Source: Ooceraea biroi
Taxonomy: Eukaryota; Arthropoda; Insecta; Hymenoptera; Formicidae
Direction of reading: 5' to 3'
NCBI RefSeq assembly: GCF_003672135.1
Contig: NC_039508.1
Span: forward strand, 12,969,945-13,033,944
DNA length: 64,000 nucleotides
The translations under genes were made by a program, and so were the position numbers. Shown here piece by piece: positions 26,220 through 41,200 of this stretch; the first letter of the stretch is position 1, and the number at the start of each line of letters is the position of its first letter. The notes beneath the pieces were generated by a model. That model had not been told where the DNA came from. It did not search any database and was given only the letters and a program-made list of their open reading frames with translations.

Positions 26220-29200
26220 GTAAGTCGGGGGGACGGGGGGTCCCGTTTTGCGCATCCCGCCTGCCGTCCGATGAGATTTGATGGATGGCATCGCGATGCT
26301 TGTGTCTTGGGAAAAAGAGGGAACCCCGGTACAAATTATGAGGATCATTATAATTCAGACGCACGTACAAGACTCGTCCCCCTCGGTAGTGTTTTATTCG
26401 TAAGGGTATCTGCGTGCGTGGAATTCCCATCGTCGTTCGCGATAAGGCACAGGGCAACTGGGGTGGGCAAGAATGAAACGCCTCTTCCGGAAATTACACT
26501 AACACGCGCACCTCGCTAACATAACATTAATACGCCGCGCGGATTTTCCGACGCGCTATAGTGCGCGCATTCCCTGGCGTCTCCGCGAGATTAGCAGAAA
26601 GCTCAATAAAAAGGAACAGTGGATATCGTGAATTTGGCATAGACCTGCATTTTCGTAATGGCAGCTTCTGGCGGTGGTCTCCACCACGTTACGCGAGGCA
26701 GGAATATCTCTTGAGAGAGCGCGAGCGGAGATTCTGAATTACATGGGTGTTCGGCGAAATTGGCAATCGGCGATTGCGCTATTTTTGCCGAGAGTTATTC
26801 TCGCAAATTAACTGATTCCGGAATAAGAAGCTATTACAATTACGTATCGAACACCCTTCAGGAGCGTGACGTTAGAATATTCTACGCGGCCTTTTTTTCT
26901 TTCTCTGTCCACTCGATCTGTATCATAATCTTCCGTTTTGTGAAAATTTATTCAGGTGCAATCCACTCAAGTGAAGTATCACAAAGAGTAAGAAAGAGAA
27001 AGAACATTTTTAATGCGGACATTTATATTCTCTCCAGTGCTTACCCTTCGCAAGCTTCTAAAAAAAAGAACATGTTTCCTCTTACTGCTCATAATTTACA
27101 CATTTATACATTATAAATTGCCAAGCGAGGAGCTCTTTGACGGCATCGCGAAAATATTGGATGCTCCCTGGCGGTCGCCATTATTTTGTAACGACAAATT
27201 TCTTGACATAAATTTATGAACGAGCTTTCCCGCGTGCATTTATCTGGCTCTAAGCTCTCGGAAATGATATCGAATTATATTTTTGTTCTAAAGAGCGAAG
27301 TCCTTTTTGATTAATTAAAGAGCAACATGTTTACATCTTTGAAGATTTCAGATCGGACGTGTTTATTTCTCGACGTTAAAGATTATCCCCGGCACACGGT
27401 CTTTCTCTTAGAGTTCATATATTTTTTTTTTTATTGCGCCAATGTTTCAAAGTTATTTGCTCGCGGCATATGCTTTCTCTTGCGATGTTTCTGATAATCT
27501 CGATGATGAACTCGATAATCGCTATTTACCGATCCATCCACGTTCCCCTTTGACATCTCCTTATCGTCGGCATCGAAGTACGCGAAGGATGCGAAAGGGG
27601 AAAACGTCAAAAGAAGAAAAAGGGGGTCGACCTTGTGGCAGACGTTCTCGTTAAGCGGTAAGCGCGATAACCAATTTAGGGCCTCGGAATTTCGCTGGCG
27701 CCGCCAGAAATAGTCAGCCAACGCGGCGGTGTGTATAAACTATACTTAACCCCTGCTGTGCTACTACTACTCGGATATACCAACACTAAAGCCAAAGTCT
27801 ACTACCACCGCCGCTGCGTCCATGCTATTCTCACGTGGCGTTCCTCCGTTATTCCGACGAATAATCCGCCACGAAATCGCAAAGGCAGAAGAAAAGAAGA
27901 AAGAAAAGGATCCTGTTTTCCCTGACAGCGCGGAAAATTAAGTTTGCTTATCGAGTTACGCCGAGTTCTCTATCGATGGCTTATCCGCGAATTTCTCTTG
28001 AAAGAGAAAATGTATCATCAGCGTTTGCGATTAACAATTAAATGTATTACATTTCCGTGCGTAATGGAAATTAAAAATATACTTTACGGAACGTAAAAAC
28101 GGCAAATGGCATGTTATTGCTTGTTAAACCGAAACGATTATATTTCCCATCTAAAATTTGATTAAAAATTATATATCCCACGGTATATAGCATCGTGTGC
28201 GTTAAAACGTTTCCTCGCGCGTGAACTCGCGGATATTCAACGTTCATTACGACCAAGCGAGAAAAAGAATAAAATGGAGGAACAGTTCGATCGGACGGAT
28301 AATGAAACTATTACGAGCTTCCACGGCCACTCGTATTTGCATGGAAAGCGAAGCTCATGTATAATCCTTTATGTTGCACAAGGTTTAGATCTCTTCTCGC
28401 ATCCCGAAGACGCTTCCTCCACTCCGCCGTTCAATCCCCATGAGTTTTCATGTAAGACTCTCCGTAGGCTTGTCGCCAATCTTGGGAATGCACGATACAA
28501 GCAACAATTTTCCCCGCGTGATTAACAAGCGAGTCTCGAACTTTTTTTCAGTCCTCTTCGCATTACCCTACAAATTTCCACGCAAGGGTTGTCGCAAATA
28601 TGTTGTCGGGAAATAACTTTTTGGAACTTATAACTTTCTTCAGTAACGGATCTCGATTGCGTAGACGAATAACGAACAGCAGTATATTATGATAATTAAA
28701 AGAAAATAAATGCTTTCGCTTGATTGTTGTATCGAAAAGTAAATTATAATTCATTGCATTGTCATGACATTTTAATATCACTTTATCATTCGTTGTTCGA
28801 GCTTTCGCGTGCGATTTGAACTCGCGCACGATGAATGCCACGCGTTCTTGATGAAAGCGCGAGCGAAACGCGCTCAGACGATCTCGCCCCTTCGCAAGAT
28901 TAATTTGATCTCAGCCACGGGATGAAAGGAAAATATATGAATTATGGTCCGTCGTACTGCATCTCTCCGCGTTATACCTCGCATTTCCTCGATATTACAC
29001 TTCGTCCTGTTTATTTCTCGAGTGCGCGGAGGCTGCGTTGATCTATCATGAAAGTTTTATGAGACGTGTCTGCAGACGTGTATCCAGTAATGAACGAATC
29101 GTGGCGTTTCAGCTCGTCAAAGTTATCGATCCGTGGATCAGCTGGCCATCATCGCGACAACGCTCGAGAGCCGCCGGAAGTTGCGAGCGTGCGAGCGAGT

Positions 29201-32200
29201 GATCCATCCCGACGGCGGCGACGGTGGATGAGTCCATAAATTTTAATTCCGCGCGCGGATTTACACGATAAGGCTGATTTGAATAATCGTTGCATGATAA
29301 CGAGCGACGCGACGGGTATGTCGGAATTAAATTTCGTTCGCGGTTCCTTCCGCCCCGCGCTCGGCGAGAGGCTCATTGCCGGCGCTCGTGCTTAACTCGC
29401 TTTTGTGCAAATCGCCTCGCGATTTGTAGCGAACGGCTTCCCGATGTGAGCGAAGCGTTGACTGGAGAATTAAACGATTTCTTTTCTGATCGCAGGGAAA
29501 ATGCACCTGGGCAGGCACGGGAGGCCGACGTGTCACCCTGCACGACACGTCGCTGCGAAGATTGTCCGACATCGAGAAGAAGGTCCTCTGCAAGGTGGCC
29601 GTGGCAAAGCTGCAGGCGCTCAATCTGGGCGTGCACATCAGGCCACCGAGCGGTAAGTATTTAATTTGAAATTGCGATCATTTAAACAGGAATTTCATCA
29701 TGCGTAATAATTCCTGCTCGAGGAAGAGCGAAAGAGATATCTACGGTTTTCTCATCTTTTCTTTCGTTGTTTTATTATCGTTTTCTGTAATTATTATGAA
29801 GCAACGAGCTCACGATATTCTCCGCTCTGCGCTTCTTCCGTTCGTCGAGAGGGAGTTCTTCTCAGCATGTGTAGTTCCGCTGAAATTGTCCGCTATGTCA
29901 GCGCGCGTGCGGTATGGTCGTTCCGGAATAGAGGCGAAGAAAAGAGGAAACACCGCCCAACGAGATTCCTGGCATATTTGAGCGCGCAGCAGGCTTCTAT
30001 TTAACAAACACGACGAAGATCATGAATTTCTTGGATACTTTCGCACGCCCTACAGAATCGAATCCTTATGCTTCCTCATCAACGCCTCCGCACGCCGTGT
30101 GACGTATTCCTTTGACTCGCTTTCTCTTTCAGGATTACATAGGCTTCTACAGCGATTATATTTTCTTCTATATAGAGGACAATTTTGCTGCATGTATTTT
30201 CCATTTGTTTTTAAGAGAAATGAGGGATTCAGATTTTACAGGGAAATTAAATATGAGATTATATATCTCAAAACAATGCGAGAACCTGGATTGAATTTCT
30301 TCATTATTCGCGAATAAAACATAATTATTTTTGAAAAATATCAAGTTGTTTTCTTACTTGAGTATTTTTAGTATTTTATACATTTTTCGATGGCGAAAGC
30401 ACGTGACGATATTTTCGTCACTTCAAACCGAAGAGAAGACGAGCACTTTGAGTGATCGACGTATATATACCTGCAAAGAATGACAATAGACGATGGAATC
30501 TGAGGATCTCAATGCGTATCTGCGAGAGCACTTCGGCGTCTATCGCGAAAATGTGGCGCCATTCGGCTGTCTCGTCTGAACTCCAGATGATTGACGTGTT
30601 TATAGGTATGAGCGTTCTTTCGCCTTCACGGTGGAATGTCCACTTGAATTGCGAGTCTCATTCGTGATAACAGGCAGATGAGAAAACCAGAATGCGAAGA
30701 GCGAGAGGATGCCGTGATCGTTAAAATGGCACTGTGTTGCGGAATAGAAGGACTGCGAACCAACCGCATTATAATAGAAATGGCAATGGAAACGTGCTTT
30801 CGACAGGGAATGCGAGAAACTGCCATTACAATAAGCCATTCTCGATTAACATTGAAACGTTGACATCTTCTTCGATCCAAGCTGCGACGTCCAGGGAAGT
30901 TCTTTAACTCTCGATCAATGCAGAGTCATTTCGATTCTGATGTTTTGACTGTTACGCAGAATTTATTTTTTTAATATATATGTGTGTATTTAATATATTT
31001 ACTTCTTGTATATTTACTATTGTTATTAGATATTTTTTTCTACCTAGAATAATATTTCGGAAACATGATAGGGGCAAAATTCAATACGAAACTTTTTAAA
31101 ACGTGTACGTATAATTGTTTTCGCTCTGGGTTGAAATAACTCGGCATTCGCCCGTCGAATCGCTGTACAATTATCCATACTGCAAGGGTTAAGGAAATGA
31201 TGATAAATAATAAAATAATGAAAAATTATTAGTTTAATCACGGTTTTGCTGCGAAACTAAATTTGATGATGTGTCATTAGTAGCTGAATATTGAAGTAGA
31301 GGAACAGGAAAAGTCTCATCATGTATTATACGTATTATACGTGAAGTTGTAGAGTAGTTATACAGTGGCTCAGAGCCGCAATCGATTACAATGTGAAAGC
31401 TATTATCGGAAACAAGAAGTGAAATTCAGAGTTCCATGAAATACCTCGTGTATGCTGCGGCGTCAGCTGAAGCCAACGTTGCGAAGCATTTTATCCGGAG
31501 TTCCTAAATTTAATTATGCGACCATCATATTGTTCTCATTACACCGAAATCACATAAAAACGCAGAAATATTATGCAGTATTATATTATGCAATATCGTC
31601 TAATTTCGTTGTATTAATCGAGATTCTCCGTCAGTCTTTTCTATTAGTTCTCTTCTATTCGCGGGACGAGATTTGTTAAATTTAACCGATCGCTCGGGAT
31701 TTATTTTAACGCAGTCTCGCTTTGCACGAGTTATTCCGACGTGACAAAGGCAGATGTTGCTCCGATTCTCCGAGTGGATTGCATAATGTAGCAGTTAGAT
31801 GAAGACTGTGTCTCGAGATATGTTTGTCAGGTCATTCTCTCTTCTGCTTTCCTTTCAGAATCCCTCGGCAGTGGGTCAGTGACCACCAAGCCGAAGAGGC
31901 GAGCGTACTTACTGAAGAGGAAGGCACTCACCACGGGCTTCTTTGACAATAAGGGAAAGGATGAGAAGGAGAAGGGTGAGTACAAAGCGTACAGCTGGTT
32001 AATTGTGCAACTATGTCGCAGGGCCTCTATCACGGCGAGGAGGATCAATCGATCCTGAGTCTGAAATAAAGCTCCGCGGTAACGTTATTTATACCCCGCG
32101 TTTATCTTTCCACAATCGCAGCGCGAACGAGAACGAACGGAATGCCGTTCGACATCGATGCCGTCTTACTCGTAAGCTGGTATAGAGCGAAGACAAAGAG

Positions 32201-35200
32201 AGGCTCGCGATTGTCAGATCAAACGTGAGGGTTCAACGAAACCTTAGCCTGGTCAACGCGAGCTGTCCTTTAATTATCTCGGAACGATTCTCTTAATCTG
32301 TGCGGGGAACGAAAGAAACCCTCGCAATGGAGAGTTCTAAAATTGGAATGATTTTTTATGTCAAATCTCTTGCAAATATAGGCGGATTTGAAAGTGTTGC
32401 AAATCCCCACGACCGTTTATCTTCGGTTAAACAAATCGAGAGTGGCTGACAGTTTCAGCTCTCTTATTCAGTAAAACATTCAATCTTTCATGAGCAATTA
32501 AAATATACTTGGCGCGATTAGTTCAGCATGACATATAGAACAATGACGGAAAATGCAACGTTCGAAGATTGAGTTGCGAATTCTCGTTTGATGGATGCAC
32601 ATTTAGCACGCGCGGATAAATGGAGAGAGCAATCGCGGAGTTTTCTTCTTTCTCTCCCGCTTTTTCGTCTCTGTTTATGGTTCTTTTTTCTTAACATGCA
32701 AATCGTGGGGGGTTTTTTCTGCACAGGTGGTTTGGATTAAACCAGCTGTACATTATAAGCGCAGTCTGCGTCTCGCTCAGGCGATAATTCTTCGTCGGGC
32801 GTTAATTTTTCATATTTACAGAAATGAGCACTTTATTTCCTCTCTTGGCCGCGTGAACTTATTATCTCAAATAAATAATGTTTTCCGTGGTGCTTTATCT
32901 TGCAATGTCTTCCTAGATAGTGGTTTGGCGATTAACATTCTCTTGTGTGTTGAAGGAGGGTATTATCACGATAATGATAAAAGTAATGAAAGTTCATAAT
33001 GCATCACAATGAATAAAGTTTTGTGCATCTTATGAATAATACAGTGTAAAGCTAAAGTGATAAAGCACATGCTTCCTCCAACGTAATCTCATCCTCTTGG
33101 TTATTTGCGTTGAATTCATATACCCGATGTTCCTAGCAAAGTGACTCTCTCTCTTCTTCTCTCTCTTGATCGCCAATTTTCCACGTAAAATTTTATGTTA
33201 CGCACGAGAGCCTCCTTGGAAACACGCGAATTCAAAAATTTATCGAGATTGTTGTCGCGCGGAAACGGCGAATCGCGGAAATTCGTTCGAACGAGTCAAT
33301 AATTAAGTGCGACGTGCGCAGTATAATGTGCAGAAAGCCGCGTATTTAACGGACGTAATTTATGGCGCGCAATTATTTGTTTGGAGAATAACTAGTTCAG
33401 TTATTTTCAGACAGACGCAATAGCGCTCGCTGAAGTTCGAGGGAGTGCTCTATCACTTGATACGTTTACGACATTCCTGCGCACACGTGTATGTATGTAT
33501 CTATGTGATATATATATATTCTGATCCACCGCAACAAAGATAAATATTGTTCTTGGGACAAATTTCCGATCTATTTTGGTCTGATCGTTTTCAGTGCCGT
33601 TGTTTCGAATTCCATGCTTGGTCATTGTGAAAAGCGCGTGGTTTGGCTAAATTATCATCGAACGTTTCACATTTGTGCACGATGATTAAACAGAAGCAGC
33701 CTGCATACACAATTTCGTTAACATATTTCGATATCAATCCTACAATAAATAAAATGAAAGCCTATTCTTTTCGAAATAAAATAGAAAGCAAATTGTGCTC
33801 CATGTTATCGGAGAGTAGATTTCAATTTTTCCTGTTTGTTTATAAATGAAAAGCGAGAAGGGTAAATTGAAAAAGAAAATATTACAAATTTTTCACTCGG
33901 GTCTCTCCCCCAGCACTTGAAAATATTATTTCAATCACACGTGTAAGATTAATATGCGAATAAAAAGTCCAACAATTGCAGATGATACAAAAGAATGAGG
34001 CACATAAAAAAGATGAGGAAGATGAGATGTGAAAGGAAGAAAGATGCGTGTTAGTTCTCTAATTAGATTACACAGAGGAGGACCGTGCTTTCCGGAAATG
34101 CGAAAACTCTCCGCAGGGAAATTAGTTCCGCGGAGCGGGCACGGATTACAACTAGCTCTACTTGCGGACGCAGCAACTTCTACGGGATGCAAATTAGACA
34201 CTCGCGAGTCACGTAGGACAATTTTTTTTTCGTCCGGCGTCCTCATATCGGCGCGATTGCTGCACAATGGAGTCGCAATTTTCCGCAAGCAAGCATTACT
34301 TGAAAACGCGTCCCGGAAACGCGCATGACCCGTCGCCGGTCGCTCGTTCCACCTCATTTCAGCGATGTAATTATCGTGCGAGCCCTGTTTCGTCACTGTT
34401 CGCGTTGCACTTTCGCACCGCACCAGGTATTTCCAAATAAGAATTCGTTCTACGGTATTGCAACGAGCAAATTGTGACCCGGACGTTTGTACGCTATCTA
34501 AAGTATTCTGCGCGTAAAGTCACCCCAGCGACACGTATCTCCTCCTACGTTACGCGGACACCTTTCCGCGAATACGAATCTGGTTGTAAATATATATGTT
34601 ACGAGCAAGCATCCCAGATAGCGCACAATGCTCCAAAGAAAATCCAAGCTCCCCCTCGAATGTGTTTTTTATTTTTTTATTTTTAATTAACAAATCACAT
34701 AAATTGCCGTTTTTCCAGTCGCACGTAGAAACATTAAACAGAGACTTAAACTTTCACTTAATTTCTTGAATTATTCTAATCCAACTATCGTTCCGATCGA
34801 ATCGATTCAAGAGCGAGAATGATACCCGCACCTTCACGACGTCACGACCGAGAAACCGTGTATTATCGCGGTAGCCCCGATATTAGTGATTAACCGAGAC
34901 AATAATCCGTGTCGGCGATCGCCGTCCGAGCGAGAAACGCATCCATCCGCCTGCGTCCGCGTCGAGGGGTGGGACGCAGTATGCAGCATCGGCCGGCCAG
35001 GCTGGTATGAGACACAATTTCGCCGGCTAAAATTAGCCACGGGGTGCTCGGTGGCGGTACATATTTCCGCATATATCAGGTTTATTTGCGGTCCGCGCGC
35101 GCTGGGCACAAGCGTGTCTCGCGCCCCCTCCTCTCCCCGTGTGCGTAGGGTGCGTTGGACGTCAATCGGGAGCCTCTTCGCCGGCTGGCGAGGTCGCCAA

Positions 35201-38200
35201 CACCCTTCGATGCGCGCACACGTGGTCGCAACGCGATGCGAATCACGAACCGTTACGGACGGTGACCCTAACATTGCGCGTTTCGACGCTCGAACGGAAA
35301 TCAAATATCTATTTGTGCTGGGTGCGAACGTTCGGAACCATCGCGGAGCACTAGAGCGCAAAGGAAACAACAATACTGTCTGTCATCACAAATCCCGGCG
35401 GACTAGACAGGCTGACCAGTGGACCACTTGACGATCTCGTCAAGTGACGATTCTCGGAAGAGGCCGAATCGTCGAATCACGACCCCTTAAACGTAACGGC
35501 ACGTGCGAGCCCATAAATTTCGCTGTTCGTGCAGCCATCGGCGATCAGATACACGGACAAACAAGATTGCATCTACGTGTAAATACACCCATCAGGAAAT
35601 GTCAATTACTTGAACGTGCGTGTGCAACAAGATACACCGCTGGGTATTTATACGCGCAATGTCCGTTTCGCCGCGCGTCTAAATACGTATCGCCCGAGCC
35701 ATCGCATGGAGGGGAGGGTGCGAAGCAAAGTGTTGACGATCGATGCCGATCGTTTCGACGCTTCCAAGAAAAGGCTCGCTCTCTTCGCACATTGTAGTTG
35801 GTAAAGTGGCTCAGGCGTTCCACGTACGTACGTACGCAGATTTTGAGGGAGGCACGCACATTGTAGCAAGAGAAGGCCTGGGATGGCCCAGATCGCGATC
35901 TATAATCGGACCGGTATAGAGACATGGTTTGTTGCCTTTCGGCTCTCAGCTGGCCGACCACGCAGCTACCCTGCCGCTATCATCATCGCCTGCGACGATC
36001 GTCTCCCTCGAACGCACCCGTTCTCTTCTGAAACCTGCAGAAAATCGCGCCCATCAACAAGGGTTGCTAGAAAAATATTTTATTAATCGTGTCTGAGAAG
36101 ATTATCAAATTCTGTTTGAACTGAATTGAATTGAACACAAATTTTATACACGAATGGAATTGAACCTTTAGGCGGATATATCTACTGCGAATTGCTATAT
36201 ATTAATATATATACAGGGTGTCCGAAACAAAGTGACTCAGGCGGAAGGTACAGGTAGATAGGAGTAAACCGAGAAGAAAAGTCAAATACTATTTTTCGAA
36301 ATTCGCAATATTAACGGAGTTATTAATTAATGAATATAAGCGAATGAGGGCGGTGCGTGCAGCGAGGTAGGTCCCCGAGATAACATCCCCTTGTTATTGT
36401 CAATATCTAAGACACCCATTCTCTCTCACCGCGCGCCGCCCGCCCAGCTCGCGGTGTATCAAAGAGCGCGCGGCCCTCCTACCGACCTATCTCGCTGCAC
36501 GCACCGCCCTCATTCGCTTATATTCATTAATTAATAACTCCGTTAATATTGCGAATTTCGAAAAATAGTATTTGACTTTTCTTCTCGGTTTACTCCTATC
36601 TACCTGTACCTTCCGTCTGAGTCACTTTGTTTCGGACACCCTGTATATGAATTTTATACGATTCTAGAATCTGGATCTTTCCTTGCAGACGTAGCCGGTG
36701 GCCTGGTGTTCGGCATACCGCTGTCGCAGTGCATAGAAAACGATAGGATTGCCCGAATCGCTGCTGGGGAGGTCACCGAGGTCGGTTGTCTGAGTAGGAG
36801 TAGCAGGCATGGCAGCAGGACCAGTTTCTCCAGCCTCATAGAAACACCGATGACTGTCGCGGCGAAGACGGAAGAGGTGAGCTAGCATCGTGCTGATAAT
36901 TGAACGTGGATACAAGAAATTTCTCCGACTCTCTCTCTAATTCTTCTTACGCAGAGTAGACCAACGTAGTGTCTACATTCTGCGTAGATTTCTTGAGCAG
37001 GCTATTTCCGAGTGTTTCTTTCAATTTTAAAGATCCACGTTTCTTTGAGGGATGTTCTTTAGTTGGATAAAGCTATGATGATAATAATAAAATAGAAACG
37101 TTCAAGAAGATGAAGAAATTGTACTGTATATCGCGAGCTTCCGCGACTACACGTCACGATTGCATTATCGACTGCCATTTGCTGTTCAAGGCGTTGACCT
37201 GTATTACTTGCGAAAGTTTCTTTCGAGTGGTAGAGCTTGGCAGCTGATCGAGCGACCATTAAAGACGCGCCGCGGGCGGCGAACGAATATAGTAGCGACG
37301 TAAAACGGTATCGTACTACAAAGTGCGGAATTTATGCGATTCTTAGCTCTCCCGTAATAAACACGCGCGCGCGTTTATTACGGGGGCGGGGGCTCGCAAA
37401 GAGAACCCGCGCCCGTAATCACCCTTCCCGAGGAGAATGGCGGACGATACGTTCTCGGTTTTATGCGCGGCGTATGACGGTTAAGACTGACCGGCGAGGA
37501 TAAAAATCGATTTGAACAACGCCCAAAACGCCGGCATGTCGAAACGCGTGGCGACGCGCTCGCGTGCTCATCGCCGACGTCACCGACGACGTCGCTAATG
37601 GCATCGTCCGTTGCGTCACTGCGAGGCAAGGCGGTTTATCGATGACCACTTGCGACGCGAGCCAGACGTCGGGCTTGCAAGTGGTTATTTTTCGACGGAT
37701 ACGTCCGACCCGCGTGCTCGCGGATACACGTACACGTTTATTCCGTACTCCGTCTTCCCCGTTAGAGACGGTCAGGGCCGCCGTCGATGTAGGGGTGGTC
37801 CTATGTCCGGTACGAGGAATCAATTTCAACTTTGCTGCGCACTTGCTTGAGAGAGCTTGCTACGAGAATGTGCGCTTTCGCGAGGAATTTATACATTCTT
37901 CTTCTTTATTGAAAATTTACATTGCGGTTATTCCTCGAGACTTGAAATTTTCTGACATTGAATGGCTGAATAATTCAGCTTCGAGCTGCTGTTCCAGAGA
38001 AATTAGTCGAGAAAGAAGAATTTTTGGATGAACCTTTATTTATTATTTATTAATATTGGATAGACCGTGTGGTCTCTCACAGAATCCTTCAACTCTCAAA
38101 GTCCGGTAAAGCCGTCGGCGGTGTCCTGAATTTTTACTCGAGAGCTTACTTCAAACAGGTCAAATGCAGTTTTGCTACTCATCTCTTTTGTCATAAAGAT

Positions 38201-41200
38201 ATCCATTACAGGAATAGCAATCTGTTCTATTTTACAATTCTTCCTTCTTTTTTTAGATGTGACAAACCGTCGGTTTCCCAGCCGGAAGTGAATATTTTGA
38301 TTTCAGAAGCACTGCATGCGCCACCTGAGAGAAAACAAATTTTTTTGCGCTTTGCTCGAGAACGGAGAACGGTTCATCGTTATTTTAAGAAGGCCGCTCT
38401 CGGTCGGCCGGTCTCACGAAAGATCTACAGAATTCGATATTATTCCCAATATTTCACACCGCACGTCCCGCGTCGATGTCCAGCAGAATTATGGCATGAC
38501 CGTAACCTACGATAACGCGCCGTTATTATATAATCAAATTATAATTCTCCCTCGATGTCTCCCTGGGAAGCTATTTTCGAAGACACATGGCTTTTCTTGG
38601 AGTTACTTACGATCAGCGCCCCGATTAAATCGCGGAAATGGATGCCCTGTTGGACATACGTGGGAAAATTCCAGTTCGCCTTATGGAAATTCACGTAAAC
38701 GCCAGTGCGAGCGTTACGGAGTAAGTTACGTTATCTAGGAAAGATTCGCTACATCCTTTGGCGCTGTCGTAACTCAATCACGATATTGCGACAATATCGC
38801 GTCGCCGTGATAGCGACTCGAGGCGATTCTGGGACTGGCCGGGTTACTACCGACAAGCTCCGCAGGCGATTATGAACAGGCAGTCTGCGAAGGCAGTTAA
38901 GCGAGCGCGAACTTCCGTTTTCACTGCGTAATGACTTTGTCAGTTTCAGCGAGGCGCTGTACCCCTCCCACGGAAATTTCCTAATTAATTATCACAATGG
39001 CATGCGGTATGGCGAACTTTCACCTTATCGTTGCGTCGCGAGGAGTACTCAGAGATAGTAGTTTTGCGTTCTATGAAATGTGATTCGTATATTTATATTC
39101 GTATATTTGGCGCCTCCGTGGACGATTCTTTTAATAGAATCAATAATCGTTAAAGTTAAACAGTTTCACGTCACGTTGTAATGTGTGTTATATATAACAC
39201 GGTTGTAGAGGAGAATCCCCTAATATGAGATAATGGGGTTTCTGCTAAACTATTGAGCACCATCTGTTAGTTCCACCATGAACTTATTACTCTTGGTGTA
39301 AAATGTATTTAGTGAAAAATTCATTGTTCGTTATTGCGTTTAGCCTTTGCAAGAAAAGGTTTGTGAAATTGTGAACATGTCAAAGTAACTTGAGGTAAGT
39401 CTTTAAACCTTGTTTATTATATAATAAAGAAATGGTTGGCAATAAATTCAGTATGCAATGATAGAGTAGAATCGTAGTAACAGGAAAATACGCAATTTGT
39501 TGAATTGCTTAATTGTAGAGGTTAGATTTCATGATCGCGGAACCGCTAGGCGTGTGGCTCGTATAATGGGGATATTCAGGGTACTCTTAATATGAGATAA
39601 TTATTGCTCGAATATGAAGATTATGTAGTGTAATAAAAAGAAAGAAAATACTACTTAAGGTTAAAGAAAAGTTAATACGAATTTATATTACGAAGTTTTG
39701 TATTTAATTTTTATAGAATCTGACTATAGAGGTTAGAGAAACGAGGAAGCGTCGACAGTGGAATCGTGAAGATTTGGCGAAGGCTGTGGCAGCAGTATTT
39801 TTATAAAACTATCTAATAAAGTTTTTTACTTGCAATACTGATGTATTTTGCACTTTTAACACCGATTTCTCGAGGTATCTTATATTAGGAGCACACTTTC
39901 TCGATCCTGCGTAAAGCTCTTTTTTCAAATTTTTTTAATTTTCAGAAAAAATAATATTAAAATTAGATTTTTCATTTCACCAACCTAAAGCTTATTAAAT
40001 TCTCTTCAAGATAACGTATTACATTTTTAAATTCTGCCCATAGATTTCCTTACATTCGGCAAAATCGATATGGTATCTCATAATCGGGGACTTTCCTCTA
40101 TAGATAGATGTTAAAGAAATTTTAATGCCATCACGTCTCTGGTGACATATGTTTAATTAAGTGCATAAAGACACTTGAGATTTCTAATATTAAACATTTC
40201 TTGATTTCATAGAGCCTTGTGATCTTAGTCTCTTTTGAGAGTCGCTAATTTCGGCTTACGCTGGCGCGCGCGTCTCAATCTGTATCGCACGAGGAACAAA
40301 GCAGACATGTGTATAAATTAGTCGCCAAAGAATCATGAAGCTCAAGTTCTGCGTTGCCTCGACGTCAGATTCTTCTCTTCTCCCGTTTCGCAGGCTCCGT
40401 TAACTGTCAGTTGCTTCCACCCGCCATCGCGTCTCATGCACCTTCGCCATGAGATTATCCACGGAATTACGGTTCCCAGATTGGCCGTAAATTGTCGCCA
40501 TGGCTGCCGAAAAAGAGACAGACCGAATCGATACCATGAACTTGGCCTTTACGGGGTGACCCGCGATCAACTTGCGAGACATTAGATCGGATATAATATG
40601 CGACGTAGTTATACGCTCTTCTGGTACAAACTTGCGGCTCGGATCAATCTGCAGACGATCATCCCTTTTGTTTTCTCATCCTTATTCCGAGGTAAATCGG
40701 ATCGCGATGACGCAGTTAAGGAGGGAGCCTGCTTTAGAACGCTGAAAATAAGGTATATTTTACGAATTGTTTTTGGAGAAACTATACAGCGGATCATTAT
40801 AAAACTTTTATGCATTTATTAGTACATGTTTAAAGATAAAAAAAATTATTTTTTGATTTGAATATATCGTTTGTAGAGGTCGTCCTGGAGAAATCTTAGT
40901 GCAGCCGCGTCGCCGGCATTGCAAATTGCTGAGCATTCTCCTGCCTCCAAATTTCGTCTAAACTGAAAAATTGAAATATGTTCTCGTTATTTATGAATTC
41001 CCATCGTCGATGAACCAAAGAGAGAAGAAAAAAGTTGAAAAGTGCCAAAATGGTGGAGCTTAGAACACAAAAGTACGATTTTTAGGCAAAGTGTTTGAAC
41101 TTTTTCATGCAAAAATAATTGTTTAACTTAATGTTTTTATGAATATTAAAGGTTCATCGACGATGGGAATTCATAAATAACGAGAAAATATTTCAATTTT

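Noticed and set aside
34834..35431. Overlapping frames of about 180 codons on both strands
   Set aside because: Composition is not protein-like and both strands are open; lies inside RhoGAP intron 3 in a GC-rich block.
37564..38738. Run of + strand frames of 140-155 codons in intron 4
   Set aside because: No motif, no splice-site support, mixed composition; they overlap each other in different frames.
40609..40815. Recurrent frame MHKSFIMIRCIVSPK and its relatives
   Set aside because: Translation of the TTAA element terminus; occurs at every copy and has no coding support.
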